Positions 51,274-59,954 of a DNA stretch of 64,000 bases are shown here, piece after piece. The notes under the pieces were generated by a model that saw only the letters and a list, made by a program, of their open reading frames with translations, did not search any database and was not told the origin of the DNA. Within the stretch, counting starts at the first letter, position 1; each line of letters starts with the position of its first letter. The position numbers and the translations under genes were made by a program. Source of the DNA: an uncultured Actinomycetes bacterium (GTDB taxonomy: Bacteria; Actinomycetota; Acidimicrobiia; Acidimicrobiales; Acidimicrobilacustridaceae); assembly GCA_937876315.1 (NCBI GenBank), contig CALEHQ010000028.1:59680-123679 (forward strand), given 5' to 3'.

Positions 51274-52098
51274 GTGGTCGTCGAGCCGACGCCGCTTTCG
51301 GCGAGTAATCCAAGAATTGCTTCCTTACGGCGCCTTTCGGGGCGCCGTAAGGCGCGTCTTGAGGCGGGTCGATTCGTTGTCGAAGGGCCGGTTCCGATTG
51401 CGGAACTCCTCGCTTCCGGCGCCGATCTCGTTGAGCTCTACGTCGATCTTGACCAATGGACCCAGGTCGACGATCGCTCGCCGTTGCGTTCGGTGGTGCG
51501 CGATGCCGACGCTGCTGGTGTGCCGGTTTGGGGTTTGACTTCATCGGTCTTTGCAACAGTGAGCGATACGAGTTCGCCACAGGGTGCGCTCGCGCTGGCG
51601 ATTCGGTCCGTGGCTCCGGTCAGCTCACTTGCCGATCTCGATGGTCCAGTTCTTGTGCTCGTCGACATTTCCGACCCGGGCAATGCCGGCACGTTGGTTC
51701 GCGCTGCCGAAGCGGCGGGTTGTGCTGGGGTCGTTTTCGCTGGCACCTCGACCGATCCATTCGGGCCCAAAGCCGTTCGAGCCGCGGCCGGTTCGATCGT
51801 TCGACTACCGGTTGCCGAAGAGTCGGAAACGCTTCTGGCCCTTGAGGCTCTTGAGTCCGGCGGCCGAATGCTCGTTGGCACTGTGGTCGACGGGGGAGTT
51901 GCGCCAGAGGCCACCGATCTTTCCGGTTCTGTCGCGATTCTCATTGGCTCCGAGGCTCACGGCCTCTCGTCAGAGGTCATTGCCGCATGCACAGCCACGA
52001 TCACGATCCCAATGCAGTCCGCCGTCGAGTCGATTAACGCTGCGGTGGCCGGAGCCGTCGTACTCTTCGAAGCGGCGCGCCAGCGCCGGAACGCGTGA
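51274..52098 (+). CDS. TrmH/SpoU family RNA 2'-O-methyltransferase
   Basis: A 274-residue enzyme with an N-terminal substrate-binding domain (SLRRLSGRRKARLEAGRFVVEGP) and a C-terminal SPOUT domain with DISDPGNAGTLVRAAEAAGC, IGSEAHGLSSEV and IPMQSAVESINAAVAGAVVLFE. This two-domain form usually methylates 23S rRNA or tRNA ribose. The gene lies between rplT and pheS, its standard place in actinobacteria. GTG 51274 is the first start after rplT; no ribosome-binding site is seen. A perfect 12-bp inverted repeat lies in its first codons. Confidence 0.88.
   Translation: MVVEPTPLSASNPRIASLRRLSGRRKARLEAGRFVVEGPVPIAELLASGADLVELYVDLDQWTQVDDRSPLRSVVRDADAAGVPVWGLTSSVFATVSDTSSPQGALALAIRSVAPVSSLADLDGPVLVLVDISDPGNAGTLVRAAEAAGCAGVVFAGTSTDPFGPKAVRAAAGSIVRLPVAEESETLLALEALESGGRMLVGTVVDGGVAPEATDLSGSVAILIGSEAHGLSSEVIAACTATITIPMQSAVESINAAVAGAVVLFEAARQRRNA
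51323..51352 (+). repeat. Perfect 12-bp inverted repeat inside the methyltransferase gene
   Basis: CCTTACGGCGCC and GGCGCCGTAAGG flank the loop TTTCGG. The RNA hairpin would be very stable. It lies 66 bases after the rplT stop and has no T run, so it is not a standard intrinsic terminator. It could slow ribosomes, protect the 3' end of the ribosomal-protein mRNA or attenuate the downstream gene. Confidence 0.65.
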
Positions 52099-52153
52099 TC
52101 GCTCTCAAAATGAATTGGACCCGCCGACCCGTGGCTAGAAGGCTCATCTTCCG

Positions 52154-53191
52154 ATGAATGACGACATCAAACGTATCGGGGCCGATGCGCCCGCTCGGAT
52201 CGCAGCGGCGACCTCCGTCGAGGAACTGCGAGCGGTGGAAGCTGACCTTTTGGGCAAGAAGGGCGAACTCACGGCCCTTAAAAAAGGGATGGGCGGACTC
52301 GATCCCGAAGGGCGCAAAGTTGCTGGCGCTGCGTTGAATGAAGCACGAGAAGCGCTCGAGGCGGCGTTGGGCTCTCGTCGCTCAGAACTCGAAGCAGTGG
52401 AGCGCGCCGCGACTGTCGCTGCCGAGCGCCTTGATCTCACCGAGTTACTTGAATTGCCCGAGCGAGGTTCACTGCATTTGGTCACACAAACCTGGGACCG
52501 ACTTGTCGATGTCTTTATTGGCATGGGTTTCACCGTTGCTGAAGGCCCGGAAGTCGAAACTGATTGGTACAACTTCGAGGCACTCAACATTCCTGCCGCG
52601 CATCCGGCGCGCGGAATGTGGGACACGCTCTACGTCGACCTCGGTGATCCCGAAACGGTTTTGTTGCGCACACACACCTCGCCGGTCCAGATCCGCGTAA
52701 TGACCGACGGTGAACCACCGATCTATGCAGTCATGCCTGGTCGCGTGTATCGCCGCGATACCGCCGACGCATCGCATATGCCCGTGTTCCACCAGATCGA
52801 AGGTCTTGTTGTCGACCGCAACATTTCGTTCGCCGATTTGGCTGGAACTCTTGAAGCGTTCACCAGTGCCTACTTCGGTGGCTCGATTCATTCCCGGTTA
52901 CGTCCTTCCTACTTCCCGTTCACCGAGCCATCTGCTGAATACGACATCAATTGCGTGTTCTGCGAAGGCAACGGTTGCCGTACCTGCGGACAAACCGGGT
53001 GGCTTGAACTCGGTGGTTGCGGAATGGTTCACCCGACTGTGCTCACCAACGTCGGACTCGATCCAGAAAAATGGTCAGGGTTCGCATTCGGATTCGGTCT
53101 TGATCGTTTGGCGCTCATGCGTCACGGCGTTGACGACATTCGCGAGATGTACACCGGCGACGTTCGATTCCTGGAGCAGTTCCCCTCATGA
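52154..53191 (+). CDS. pheS: Phenylalanine--tRNA ligase alpha subunit
   Basis: PheS (345 residues) carries the catalytic site of the tetrameric PheRS. An N-terminal coiled-coil (residues 1-90, with KGELTALKKGMGGLDPEGRK) binds tRNA. The class II core has MGFTVAEGPEVETDWYNFEALN, HTSPVQIRVM, PVFHQIEGLVVD and the final GFAFGFGLDRLALMRHGVDDIR. A possible -35 box TTGGAC (52115-52120) and a poorer -10 TAGAAG lie in the gap after the methyltransferase gene. No T-box or leader peptide is visible. The stop overlaps pheT as ATGA. Confidence 0.96.
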   Translation: MNDDIKRIGADAPARIAAATSVEELRAVEADLLGKKGELTALKKGMGGLDPEGRKVAGAALNEAREALEAALGSRRSELEAVERAATVAAERLDLTELLELPERGSLHLVTQTWDRLVDVFIGMGFTVAEGPEVETDWYNFEALNIPAAHPARGMWDTLYVDLGDPETVLLRTHTSPVQIRVMTDGEPPIYAVMPGRVYRRDTADASHMPVFHQIEGLVVDRNISFADLAGTLEAFTSAYFGGSIHSRLRPSYFPFTEPSAEYDINCVFCEGNGCRTCGQTGWLELGGCGMVHPTVLTNVGLDPEKWSGFAFGFGLDRLALMRHGVDDIREMYTGDVRFLEQFPS

Positions 53192-55554
53192 AGGTTCTTC
53201 TTTCTTGGTTGCAGGAGTTCGCCCCATTTCCTAGCGACGATCCCGTTGCGCTCGGCGATGTCATGAGCGATCTCGGCATGGCCGTTGAATCGATCGAACG
53301 AATTGGCGAAGGACTTGACGGCATCGTCACAGTCAAGGTCCTTGAACTTCGGAAGCACCCCGATGCCGACAAGATCCAACTTGTCGACGTTGATCTTGGC
53401 GACGGCGAAGCTCTGCAGATTTGTTGTGGAGCAACGAACCTCACAGTTGGCGATGTTGTCCCACTGGCCACCCTGGGCACCACGATGCCCGATGGCATGG
53501 AAATTGCACGGCGCAAGATGCGTGGTGAATGGTCGAACGGAATGTTGTGTTCAGGTCGAGAACTCGCACTCGGTGAAGACCACTCCGGCATTTACATTCT
53601 TGATCCGTCGCTTGCACTCGGCACGCCAATTGTCGAAGCACTTGGCATCACGCCAGATGTTCTCTTTGATCTTGAAATCAATCCCAATCGCCCTGATGCA
53701 ATGTCGGTTGCTGGTGTTGCGCGAGACCTCGCTGCGCGACTCGGTCTGCCATTCGCGATTCCAACTCCGACCGTTGACGAGGTTGCTGGCGACGCCGCGG
53801 CAATTGCATCTGTCGACATCATCGATCACGACCTCTGTGGGCTGTTCCACCTTCGTGTCATCGAGGGAATCAGGATTGAGCCGTCGCCCCGTTGGATCGC
53901 CGATCGCCTCACCGCGTTGGGGATGCGTCCCATTAACAACGTGGTCGATGCGTCGAACTACGTGATGCTCGAACTTGGTCAACCCAATCACACCTACGAC
54001 CTCGCAAAAGTTCCAGGCGGATCACTTCGCGTTCGTTGGGCACGAGATGGCGAAATGATCACCACGCTCGATGGCATCGAACGCACACTCACTGGTGGTC
54101 GCGACGGAGTCATTACCGATTCGACCGACACCGCAATCGGCATCGCCGGCGTGATGGGTGGAGCATCCACGGAAATCTCAGAGACAACCACTGCTGTGTT
54201 GCTTGAATGCGCGTGGTGGCAGCCGATGGCGATTGCTCGTTCATCAAAGTTCATGGGCCTTCGCTCCGAAGCGTCAGCTCGATTCGAGCGCGGCGTTGAC
54301 CCAGAGATTGTTGATCTCGCTGCTCGTCGCCTCGTTGAGTTGTTGGCACCTTCGGGTGCCCGTCTCGGACAGGGCTCGGTGACTGTTCACGGAGATCTTC
54401 CGGTGACGCCAGCGGTTCGCGTACGCACAAAGCGTGTGAATCAACTTCTCGGTACTGACATCTCAACCGAACGGATTGTTTCGTTGCTCACTCCAATTGG
54501 CTTCGTTTGTGAAGAGGCCGGAGAAGCTGACGTTCTCTCTGTGACGGTTCCAACGTTCCGCCCCGACACCACGACCGAAACTGATGTCATCGAGGAAATC
54601 GCTCGTCACTTTGGTTACAGCCGCATTGTCGGTCGTGCCCCAACGTCAGCGCATACAGGATCTTTGACCCCGATTCAGCGTGATCGTCGCTTCATCCGGC
54701 AAATTCTCGTGGGTCTTGGTATCCACGAAGCGATGCCGCTTCCGTTCCTTGCGCCCGGCGACCTTGCGCGATGTGGACTGCCGTCCGAGGCAGTCACCGT
54801 GACCAATCCGCTTGCGGCGGAAGAGAGCATTCTGCGTACGTCACTGCGCCCAGGCTTGTTGCGCGCGATCGCTTATAACGAATCGCATCGAATCGATTCC
54901 GCCGCATTGTTCGAAATCGGCAAGGCATTTGGTGTTCCAGTTGTTGGCACGACTCTTCCCGACGAGCGCGAACATCTCGCCGTTGCGCTTGCAGGATCTG
55001 ATGCGTATGCCGTTGCGAAGGTATGGGCCGTCCTCTCCGAAACTCTCGGACTTGATGACGTTTCCATCGATCAGTCGACACCGCCTGCAGGCCTGCATCC
55101 CGGCCGAAGTGGGGTTCTCGTGAGCGGGGGAGTTCCCGTTGGTGAAATCGGCGAGATCGATCCAGGCGTGCTCGATGCTCTCGGCATTCGCGAGCGGGTT
55201 GCGTGGCTTCAACTCGACCTTGGCGCAGCGTTGGCTGCGCCTCACGGCGAGCATCGTTACCACCCCATCAGTCGCTATCCATCGAGTGATCTCGACCTGG
55301 CGTTCGAGGTCAGCGATTCGGTTGCAGCTTCCGCCATTGCAGAGGCGATCCGTGAAGCTGCTGGCCCACTGTTGGTCGATCTTTCGCTGTTCGATGTCTT
55401 CCGTGGCCATCCGGTCCCCGATGGCCGCCGCAGCCTCGCCTACCGTTTACGACTGCAGGCGCAGGACCGAACGCTGACCGAGGAAGATCTCTCGGGAATC
55501 CAGCGCACGGTGGTCGATGGAGCGGCTTCAGTGGGGGCAACTCTGCGGGGCTAG
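53188..55554 (+). CDS. pheT: Phenylalanine--tRNA ligase beta subunit
   Basis: PheT (788 residues). Domains in order: N-terminal B1 with LSWLQEFAPF, the tRNA-binding EMAP-like domain (about residues 40-150, with HPDADKIQLVDVDLG), the B3/B4 editing domain (about 210-380), B5 (about 400-470), the catalytic-like core without ligase residues, and the C-terminal anticodon-binding FDX-ACB domain with ISRYPSSDLDLAFEV. It overlaps pheS by four bases. The arg operon starts 87 bases after it, with its own promoter. Confidence 0.96.
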   Translation: MKVLLSWLQEFAPFPSDDPVALGDVMSDLGMAVESIERIGEGLDGIVTVKVLELRKHPDADKIQLVDVDLGDGEALQICCGATNLTVGDVVPLATLGTTMPDGMEIARRKMRGEWSNGMLCSGRELALGEDHSGIYILDPSLALGTPIVEALGITPDVLFDLEINPNRPDAMSVAGVARDLAARLGLPFAIPTPTVDEVAGDAAAIASVDIIDHDLCGLFHLRVIEGIRIEPSPRWIADRLTALGMRPINNVVDASNYVMLELGQPNHTYDLAKVPGGSLRVRWARDGEMITTLDGIERTLTGGRDGVITDSTDTAIGIAGVMGGASTEISETTTAVLLECAWWQPMAIARSSKFMGLRSEASARFERGVDPEIVDLAARRLVELLAPSGARLGQGSVTVHGDLPVTPAVRVRTKRVNQLLGTDISTERIVSLLTPIGFVCEEAGEADVLSVTVPTFRPDTTTETDVIEEIARHFGYSRIVGRAPTSAHTGSLTPIQRDRRFIRQILVGLGIHEAMPLPFLAPGDLARCGLPSEAVTVTNPLAAEESILRTSLRPGLLRAIAYNESHRIDSAALFEIGKAFGVPVVGTTLPDEREHLAVALAGSDAYAVAKVWAVLSETLGLDDVSIDQSTPPAGLHPGRSGVLVSGGVPVGEIGEIDPGVLDALGIRERVAWLQLDLGAALAAPHGEHRYHPISRYPSSDLDLAFEVSDSVAASAIAEAIREAAGPLLVDLSLFDVFRGHPVPDGRRSLAYRLRLQAQDRTLTEEDLSGIQRTVVDGAASVGATLRG

Positions 55555-55597
55555 GGACCAAGAGCAGCAGACGAAGAGTCTGCGTCCTGCGCCCGGC

Positions 55598-55638
55598 TGC
55601 ATAATCTTGCATTTAAGTGCATGATCTTGTAGGTTGCA
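55598..55638 (+). promoter_or_regulatory. argC promoter with phased ARG boxes
   Basis: TGCA half-sites stand at 55598, 55608 and 55618, exactly 10 bases apart, and a fourth at 55635. TGCATTTAAGTGCA (55608-55621) is a palindrome with a single mismatched pair. These fit ArgR operators of actinobacteria. The promoter TTGCAT (55607-55612), 17 bases, TAGGTT (55630-55635) lies within them, and the GTG of argC follows 6 bases later. ArgR bound here would cover the -35 box and spacer. Confidence 0.75.
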
Positions 55639-55641
55639 GGG

Positions 55642-56685
55642 GTGACTTCTGTTGGAATTATCGGCGCTTCGGGTTTCACCGGGGCGGAACTTCTTCGGCT
55701 CATTGCCTCGCACCCTGACTTCGAACTGGCTTTCGCCACGGGCGATAGCCAAGCGGGAGTCGCAATAGCTGATCTCTACCCAAGTCTTGCGGCCGCGTAT
55801 GGCGGCATTGAGTTCGCGGCCTACGAAGACTCGTTACTCGATGGCGTCGACCTCGTGTTCTGTGGATTGCCGCATGGTGCGTCACAAGCACTTATGCCGA
55901 CACTCGTTCAGAAGGTGAAGTGGGTGGTCGATCTCGCCGCCGATTTTCGACTGCAAGATGCATCGCTGTATCCGCAGTGGTACGGCGAATCTCACCCGTG
56001 TCCCGAGCTTTTGCCTCAGTTCGCCTACGGATTGCCCGAGTTGTACCGGTCGCAAATCTCGGCCGCGTCGGCGGTTGCCGTTCCCGGTTGTTATCCCACG
56101 TGTACGACCTTGGCGATTGCGCCGCTCATCGTGAACGGGCTCGTCCACCTCGACGGAATCGTGGTCAATGCTGCCAGCGGCGTGTCCGGCGCTGGTCGGC
56201 CACCGAAGCCGAACACCACGTTTTGCACGGTTGATGAAGATTTCACTGCCTACGGCTTGCTGAATCACCGGCATACGCCCGAGATCGAGCAGAACATTGC
56301 AGCGTTGGCCTCATCAGATTCCTCGTCAGTGTCGGTGTTGTTTACTCCGCACCTCGCTCCGATGAATAGGGGAATGCTCGCAACCTGTTATTTGCGGCCT
56401 ACGGGATCAAAGAACACCGCTCAGCTGCTTGAGATCTATGAAGAGTTCTACGCCGATGAGCAATTTGTCGTCGTCACCGAAGGTTCGCCGTCAACGAAAG
56501 CGTGTTTGAGTTCAAATACCGCACACGTCACTGTTCGGGCCGACGAACGCACCGATCACATTGTTGCGATCGGCGCAATCGACAATCTCACAAAGGGTGC
56601 ATCTGGTCAGGCTATTCAGTGCGCCAATATCCTTGCCGGATTGCCTGAATCAACTGGCCTTTCGCTGATCGGGGTGTACCCATGA
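55642..56685 (+). CDS. argC: N-acetyl-gamma-glutamyl-phosphate reductase
   Basis: ArgC (347 residues) performs the third step of arginine synthesis. The NADP-binding start is GIIGASGFTGAELLRL, the catalytic Cys lies in VAVPGCYPTCTTLAI, and GVSGAGRPPK and HRHTPEIEQ follow. The GTG start is 6 bases behind the TAGGTT box, so the mRNA should be leaderless. It overlaps argJ by four bases and opens a complete argCJBDFRGH operon. Confidence 0.96.
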   Translation: MTSVGIIGASGFTGAELLRLIASHPDFELAFATGDSQAGVAIADLYPSLAAAYGGIEFAAYEDSLLDGVDLVFCGLPHGASQALMPTLVQKVKWVVDLAADFRLQDASLYPQWYGESHPCPELLPQFAYGLPELYRSQISAASAVAVPGCYPTCTTLAIAPLIVNGLVHLDGIVVNAASGVSGAGRPPKPNTTFCTVDEDFTAYGLLNHRHTPEIEQNIAALASSDSSSVSVLFTPHLAPMNRGMLATCYLRPTGSKNTAQLLEIYEEFYADEQFVVVTEGSPSTKACLSSNTAHVTVRADERTDHIVAIGAIDNLTKGASGQAIQCANILAGLPESTGLSLIGVYP

Positions 56686-57845
56686 GTGTCACCGCTGCTC
56701 CTGGTTTCGTTGCCGCTGGTGTTGCTGCTGGCATTAAGCCGTCGGGCAATCCCGATCTTTCACTTGTTGCAACTGCTGACGGCCTTCCCGTCGCTGCGGC
56801 TGGTGTGTTTACGCGCAACAAGATGACTGCTGCTCCGGTGATCACGACTCGAGCGCATCTTGAAGCGACTGATGGTCATGCTGTCGCCGTTGTGCTCAAT
56901 AGTGGCAACGCAAATGCCGCAACAGGCCAGCAAGGTCTTGATGATGCCGAAGCTATGTGCGAGACCGTGGCGACCGAGCTCGGTGTCGATGCGTCCCAGG
57001 TACTTGTTTGCTCCACCGGACTGATCGGTATCCCTATGCCGATCGATGTCATCAAGGCGGGCATCCCGTCCGTCGTAGCGGCTCGGTCTGCCGACGGCGG
57101 TCAGGCCGCAGCAACTGCGATCATGACAACCGACACTGTGGCCAAGCAGGTCGTCATCGACGGCGCAGGCTTCGTCGTCGGCGGTATGGCCAAAGGGGCT
57201 GCAATGTTGTCGCCCAATATGGCCACCATGCTTGCGGTGCTTACAACCGACGCAGCCGCAACTCCTCAACAGCTGAAAGCGGCGCTCGTCTATGGCGTTG
57301 CTGATTCATTCAACGCTCTCGATGTCGATGGTTGCACGTCGACGAACGACACCGTGTTGCTGTTGGCGAGCGGACTCGCTGGCCCTGTCGACGAAGCTGC
57401 ATTGAATGATGCCGTAGCAAAAGCGTGCGCCAGTCTTGCGGCACAGATGTGCGCCGACGCCGAGGGCGCCACCAAGGTTGTTCGCATGACGGTGACCGGC
57501 GCAGTGTCAGACGCCGAAGCATTGATCGGCGCTCGGTATGTCTCGAGAAGCAATCTCGTGAAGTGCTCGTGGTACGGCTGTGATCCCTATTGGGGTCGTA
57601 TTGCCAGTGATCTCGGTTCGTGTGGCATCGACTTCGATCCCTCGAAGTTCTCTGTTTCCTATGGCGGCATCACCGTCTGTCGTGGCGCAATCGATGCCGA
57701 GCACGATGCAGCCGCTGTTGCAGCGCATATGGCCGCACGCAATCTCGAAATCGTTGCCGATCTCGGACTCGGAGCCGGCACCGCAACAATTCTCACGAAC
57801 GACCTTTCGCACGCGTACATCGACGAGAACATGGGCACCTCATGA
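56682..57845 (+). CDS. argJ: Bifunctional ornithine acetyltransferase / N-acetylglutamate synthase
   Basis: ArgJ (387 residues) recycles the acetyl group from acetylornithine to glutamate. The self-cleavage site is in KGAAMLSPNMATML, where Thr182 becomes the nucleophile of the beta chain. The N-terminal AAGVFTRNKMTAAPV and NSGNANAATG, and the later DGCTSTNDTVLLLASG, are typical. Because ArgJ is present, the pathway is of the cyclic type, and neither argA nor argE is needed for the bulk flux. It overlaps argC and argB. Confidence 0.95.
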   Translation: MSVTAAPGFVAAGVAAGIKPSGNPDLSLVATADGLPVAAAGVFTRNKMTAAPVITTRAHLEATDGHAVAVVLNSGNANAATGQQGLDDAEAMCETVATELGVDASQVLVCSTGLIGIPMPIDVIKAGIPSVVAARSADGGQAAATAIMTTDTVAKQVVIDGAGFVVGGMAKGAAMLSPNMATMLAVLTTDAAATPQQLKAALVYGVADSFNALDVDGCTSTNDTVLLLASGLAGPVDEAALNDAVAKACASLAAQMCADAEGATKVVRMTVTGAVSDAEALIGARYVSRSNLVKCSWYGCDPYWGRIASDLGSCGIDFDPSKFSVSYGGITVCRGAIDAEHDAAAVAAHMAARNLEIVADLGLGAGTATILTNDLSHAYIDENMGTS

Positions 57846-58753
57846 GCGCATCAAACGCAAAGCCAGGATCAGCTGCTCCATCCTCGCATGCCGGTCCAGC
57901 AATGGCTACCGCCGAGGTTCTTATCGAGGCGCTCCCATTCATTCGAGAGTTTTGGGGCAAGACCATTGTCGTGAAGTACGGCGGCAACGCAATGACCGAT
58001 CCATCACTCGCTGAATCGTTCGCGGCCGACATTGTCTTGTTGCATTCGGTGGGCATCCGGGTTGTCGTTGTGCATGGTGGCGGCCCTCAAATCGGCGATC
58101 TCCTTGAGCGGCTTGGCATCGCGTCTGAATTCAAAGATGGTCTGCGGGTTACCGATGCCGAAACACTCGACGTTGCTCGAATGGTGCTGGTTGGCAAAGT
58201 CAACCGGGACATCGTCGCGTCGATTAATACGCATGGTCCTCTCGCTGTGGGGCTTTCTGGCGAAGACGGTGGGCTCATCGAAGCAAATCGGCGCGATCCC
58301 GACCTCGGTTTCGTTGGTGATGTTGCGAACGTGAACCCAGCCATTGTCGAGTCGCTCTTGGCGCAGAATCTCATTCCCGTTGTTTCGACAATTGGCGCCG
58401 ACCTCAGTGGGCAGTCCTACAACATCAACGCAGACACGGTGGCTGGTGCGCTCGCTGGTGCGCTGGGTGCGACCAAGGTGATCTATCTCACTGATATCGC
58501 TGGTCTACTGCGCGATGTCTCCGACCCGTCGAGCCTTATTGCCGAAACAACGCCGAGCGAAATTGCGGAGCTCATCGCCGATGGCGTTCTTTCTGGCGGA
58601 ATGATTCCCAAAGTTGATGCTTGTCTCGAAGCCATCACTGCAGGTGTCCCAGCTGCACACATGCTCGACGGCAGAGTTCCCCATGTGGTTCTTCTTGAAT
58701 TGTTCACCAAAGCTGGTGTCGGAACGATGATCACTTCAGAGGTGAACTCGTGA
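57842..58753 (+). CDS. argB: Acetylglutamate kinase
   Basis: ArgB (303 residues) phosphorylates N-acetylglutamate. Motifs: KTIVVKYGGNAM, VVVHGGGPQIGDLL, GLRVTDAETLDVARMVL, NINADTVAGALAGALGA and GGMIPKVDACLEAI. The N-terminal helix present before the kinase domain (residues 20-40) is seen in hexameric, arginine-inhibited forms, so feedback control by arginine is likely. ATG 57842 overlaps the argJ stop; the first 20 residues are Ala/Ser-rich and variable. Confidence 0.95.
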   Translation: MSASNAKPGSAAPSSHAGPAMATAEVLIEALPFIREFWGKTIVVKYGGNAMTDPSLAESFAADIVLLHSVGIRVVVVHGGGPQIGDLLERLGIASEFKDGLRVTDAETLDVARMVLVGKVNRDIVASINTHGPLAVGLSGEDGGLIEANRRDPDLGFVGDVANVNPAIVESLLAQNLIPVVSTIGADLSGQSYNINADTVAGALAGALGATKVIYLTDIAGLLRDVSDPSSLIAETTPSEIAELIADGVLSGGMIPKVDACLEAITAGVPAAHMLDGRVPHVVLLELFTKAGVGTMITSEVNS

Positions 58754-59952
58754 GCACGCATTCAGAAGCCATGCACGCCCCGGCTGGGCTCGATCATTGC
58801 CCGTTCATGCCAACCTACGGCGCGCCTGCAGTGCGCATGGTCAAAGGCGAAGGCTGCCGGCTGTGGGATGAAGACGGTAACGAGTATCTCGATTTCCTCG
58901 CCGGGATTGCCGTCGTTGGGCTCGGTCACGCCAATCCTGAGATTGCAGACGCGATTGCTGAGCAGGCGCGCACATTGGTGCACGTATCGAATCTCTATGG
59001 CACGGTGCCGGGCACCGATGTCGCCATCACGCTCGACCGTTTGCTCGGCGGGGGAGGGCAGATCTTCTTCACCAACTCCGGAGCCGAAGCAATCGAGTGT
59101 GCGATCAAACTCGCTCGCAAGTGGGGCGGTGACGGTCGTTACGGGGTCGTCAGCGCATACGGCTCATTCCACGGACGCACGCTTGGTGCGCTTCATGCAA
59201 CGGGACAGCCAGCAAAGTGGGAAGGATTCCAGCCGCTTCCCGAAGGTTTTCGCCATGTGGCCTGGAACGATCTCGCTGCACTTGAAGCAGCAATCGATCC
59301 AAGCGTTGCTGCAGTGCTGCTCGAACCTATTCAGGGCGAAGGTGGAGTTCATCCGGCAACGGCGGAATATTTCGAAGGAGTGCGTCGCCTTTGTGACGAA
59401 CGCGGGCTCCTGATGATCGTCGACGAAATTCAGACCGGTCTCGGTCGTACCGGCGAATGGTTTGGCTTTCAGCACTTTGGCGTTGAGCCCGACGTTGTCA
59501 CTATGGCCAAGGCACTTGGGAACGGCATGCCCATTGGCGCATGTTGGGCCAAGCGCGACGTCGCTGCGGTGTTTCAACCTGGCGATCACGGCACGACCTA
59601 TGGCGGGCAACCGCTCGCGGCATCGGCAGCTCGGGCAACACTCGAAATTCTCGAGCGGGTCAATGCTCCGCAATTGACTGAACGTGCCGGTGCCGAGTTC
59701 CGTCACCTGCTTGAAACTGTCGAAGGTGTCATCCAAGTTCGTGGCCTAGGACTGCTCCTCGCAGCGGAACTTGCCGGCGGCATCGATGCAAAAGCCGTTG
59801 CCGCGGATCTTCTTCGTGGGGGACTCATCGTCAATGCGGTGTCACCGACAGCGTTGCGATTCGCACCCCCGTTGATTGTTTCTGAAACCGAGATTGCGCA
59901 AGCAGTCGATCTCCTTTCGGCGGTTCTTGCCGATCATCTTTCCAAGGCGTAG
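58750..59952 (+). CDS. argD: Acetylornithine aminotransferase
   Basis: ArgD (400 residues), a PLP-dependent class III aminotransferase. NSGAEAIECAIKLAR binds the cofactor phosphate, GSFHGRTLGAL follows, VDEIQTGLGRTGEWFGFQ holds the Asp for the pyridine ring, and Lys254 in MAKALGNGMPIG is the PLP-binding residue. TTYGGQPLA completes the site. Position in the arg operon supports ArgD over related transaminases. It overlaps argB by four bases. Confidence 0.95.
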   Translation: MSTHSEAMHAPAGLDHCPFMPTYGAPAVRMVKGEGCRLWDEDGNEYLDFLAGIAVVGLGHANPEIADAIAEQARTLVHVSNLYGTVPGTDVAITLDRLLGGGGQIFFTNSGAEAIECAIKLARKWGGDGRYGVVSAYGSFHGRTLGALHATGQPAKWEGFQPLPEGFRHVAWNDLAALEAAIDPSVAAVLLEPIQGEGGVHPATAEYFEGVRRLCDERGLLMIVDEIQTGLGRTGEWFGFQHFGVEPDVVTMAKALGNGMPIGACWAKRDVAAVFQPGDHGTTYGGQPLAASAARATLEILERVNAPQLTERAGAEFRHLLETVEGVIQVRGLGLLLAAELAGGIDAKAVAADLLRGGLIVNAVSPTALRFAPPLIVSETEIAQAVDLLSAVLADHLSKA

Positions 59953-59954
59953 CT

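Noticed and set aside
52099..52153. T-box or leader-peptide attenuator before pheS
   Set aside because: There are only 55 bases, no Phe-rich short ORF, no T-box sequence and no terminator.
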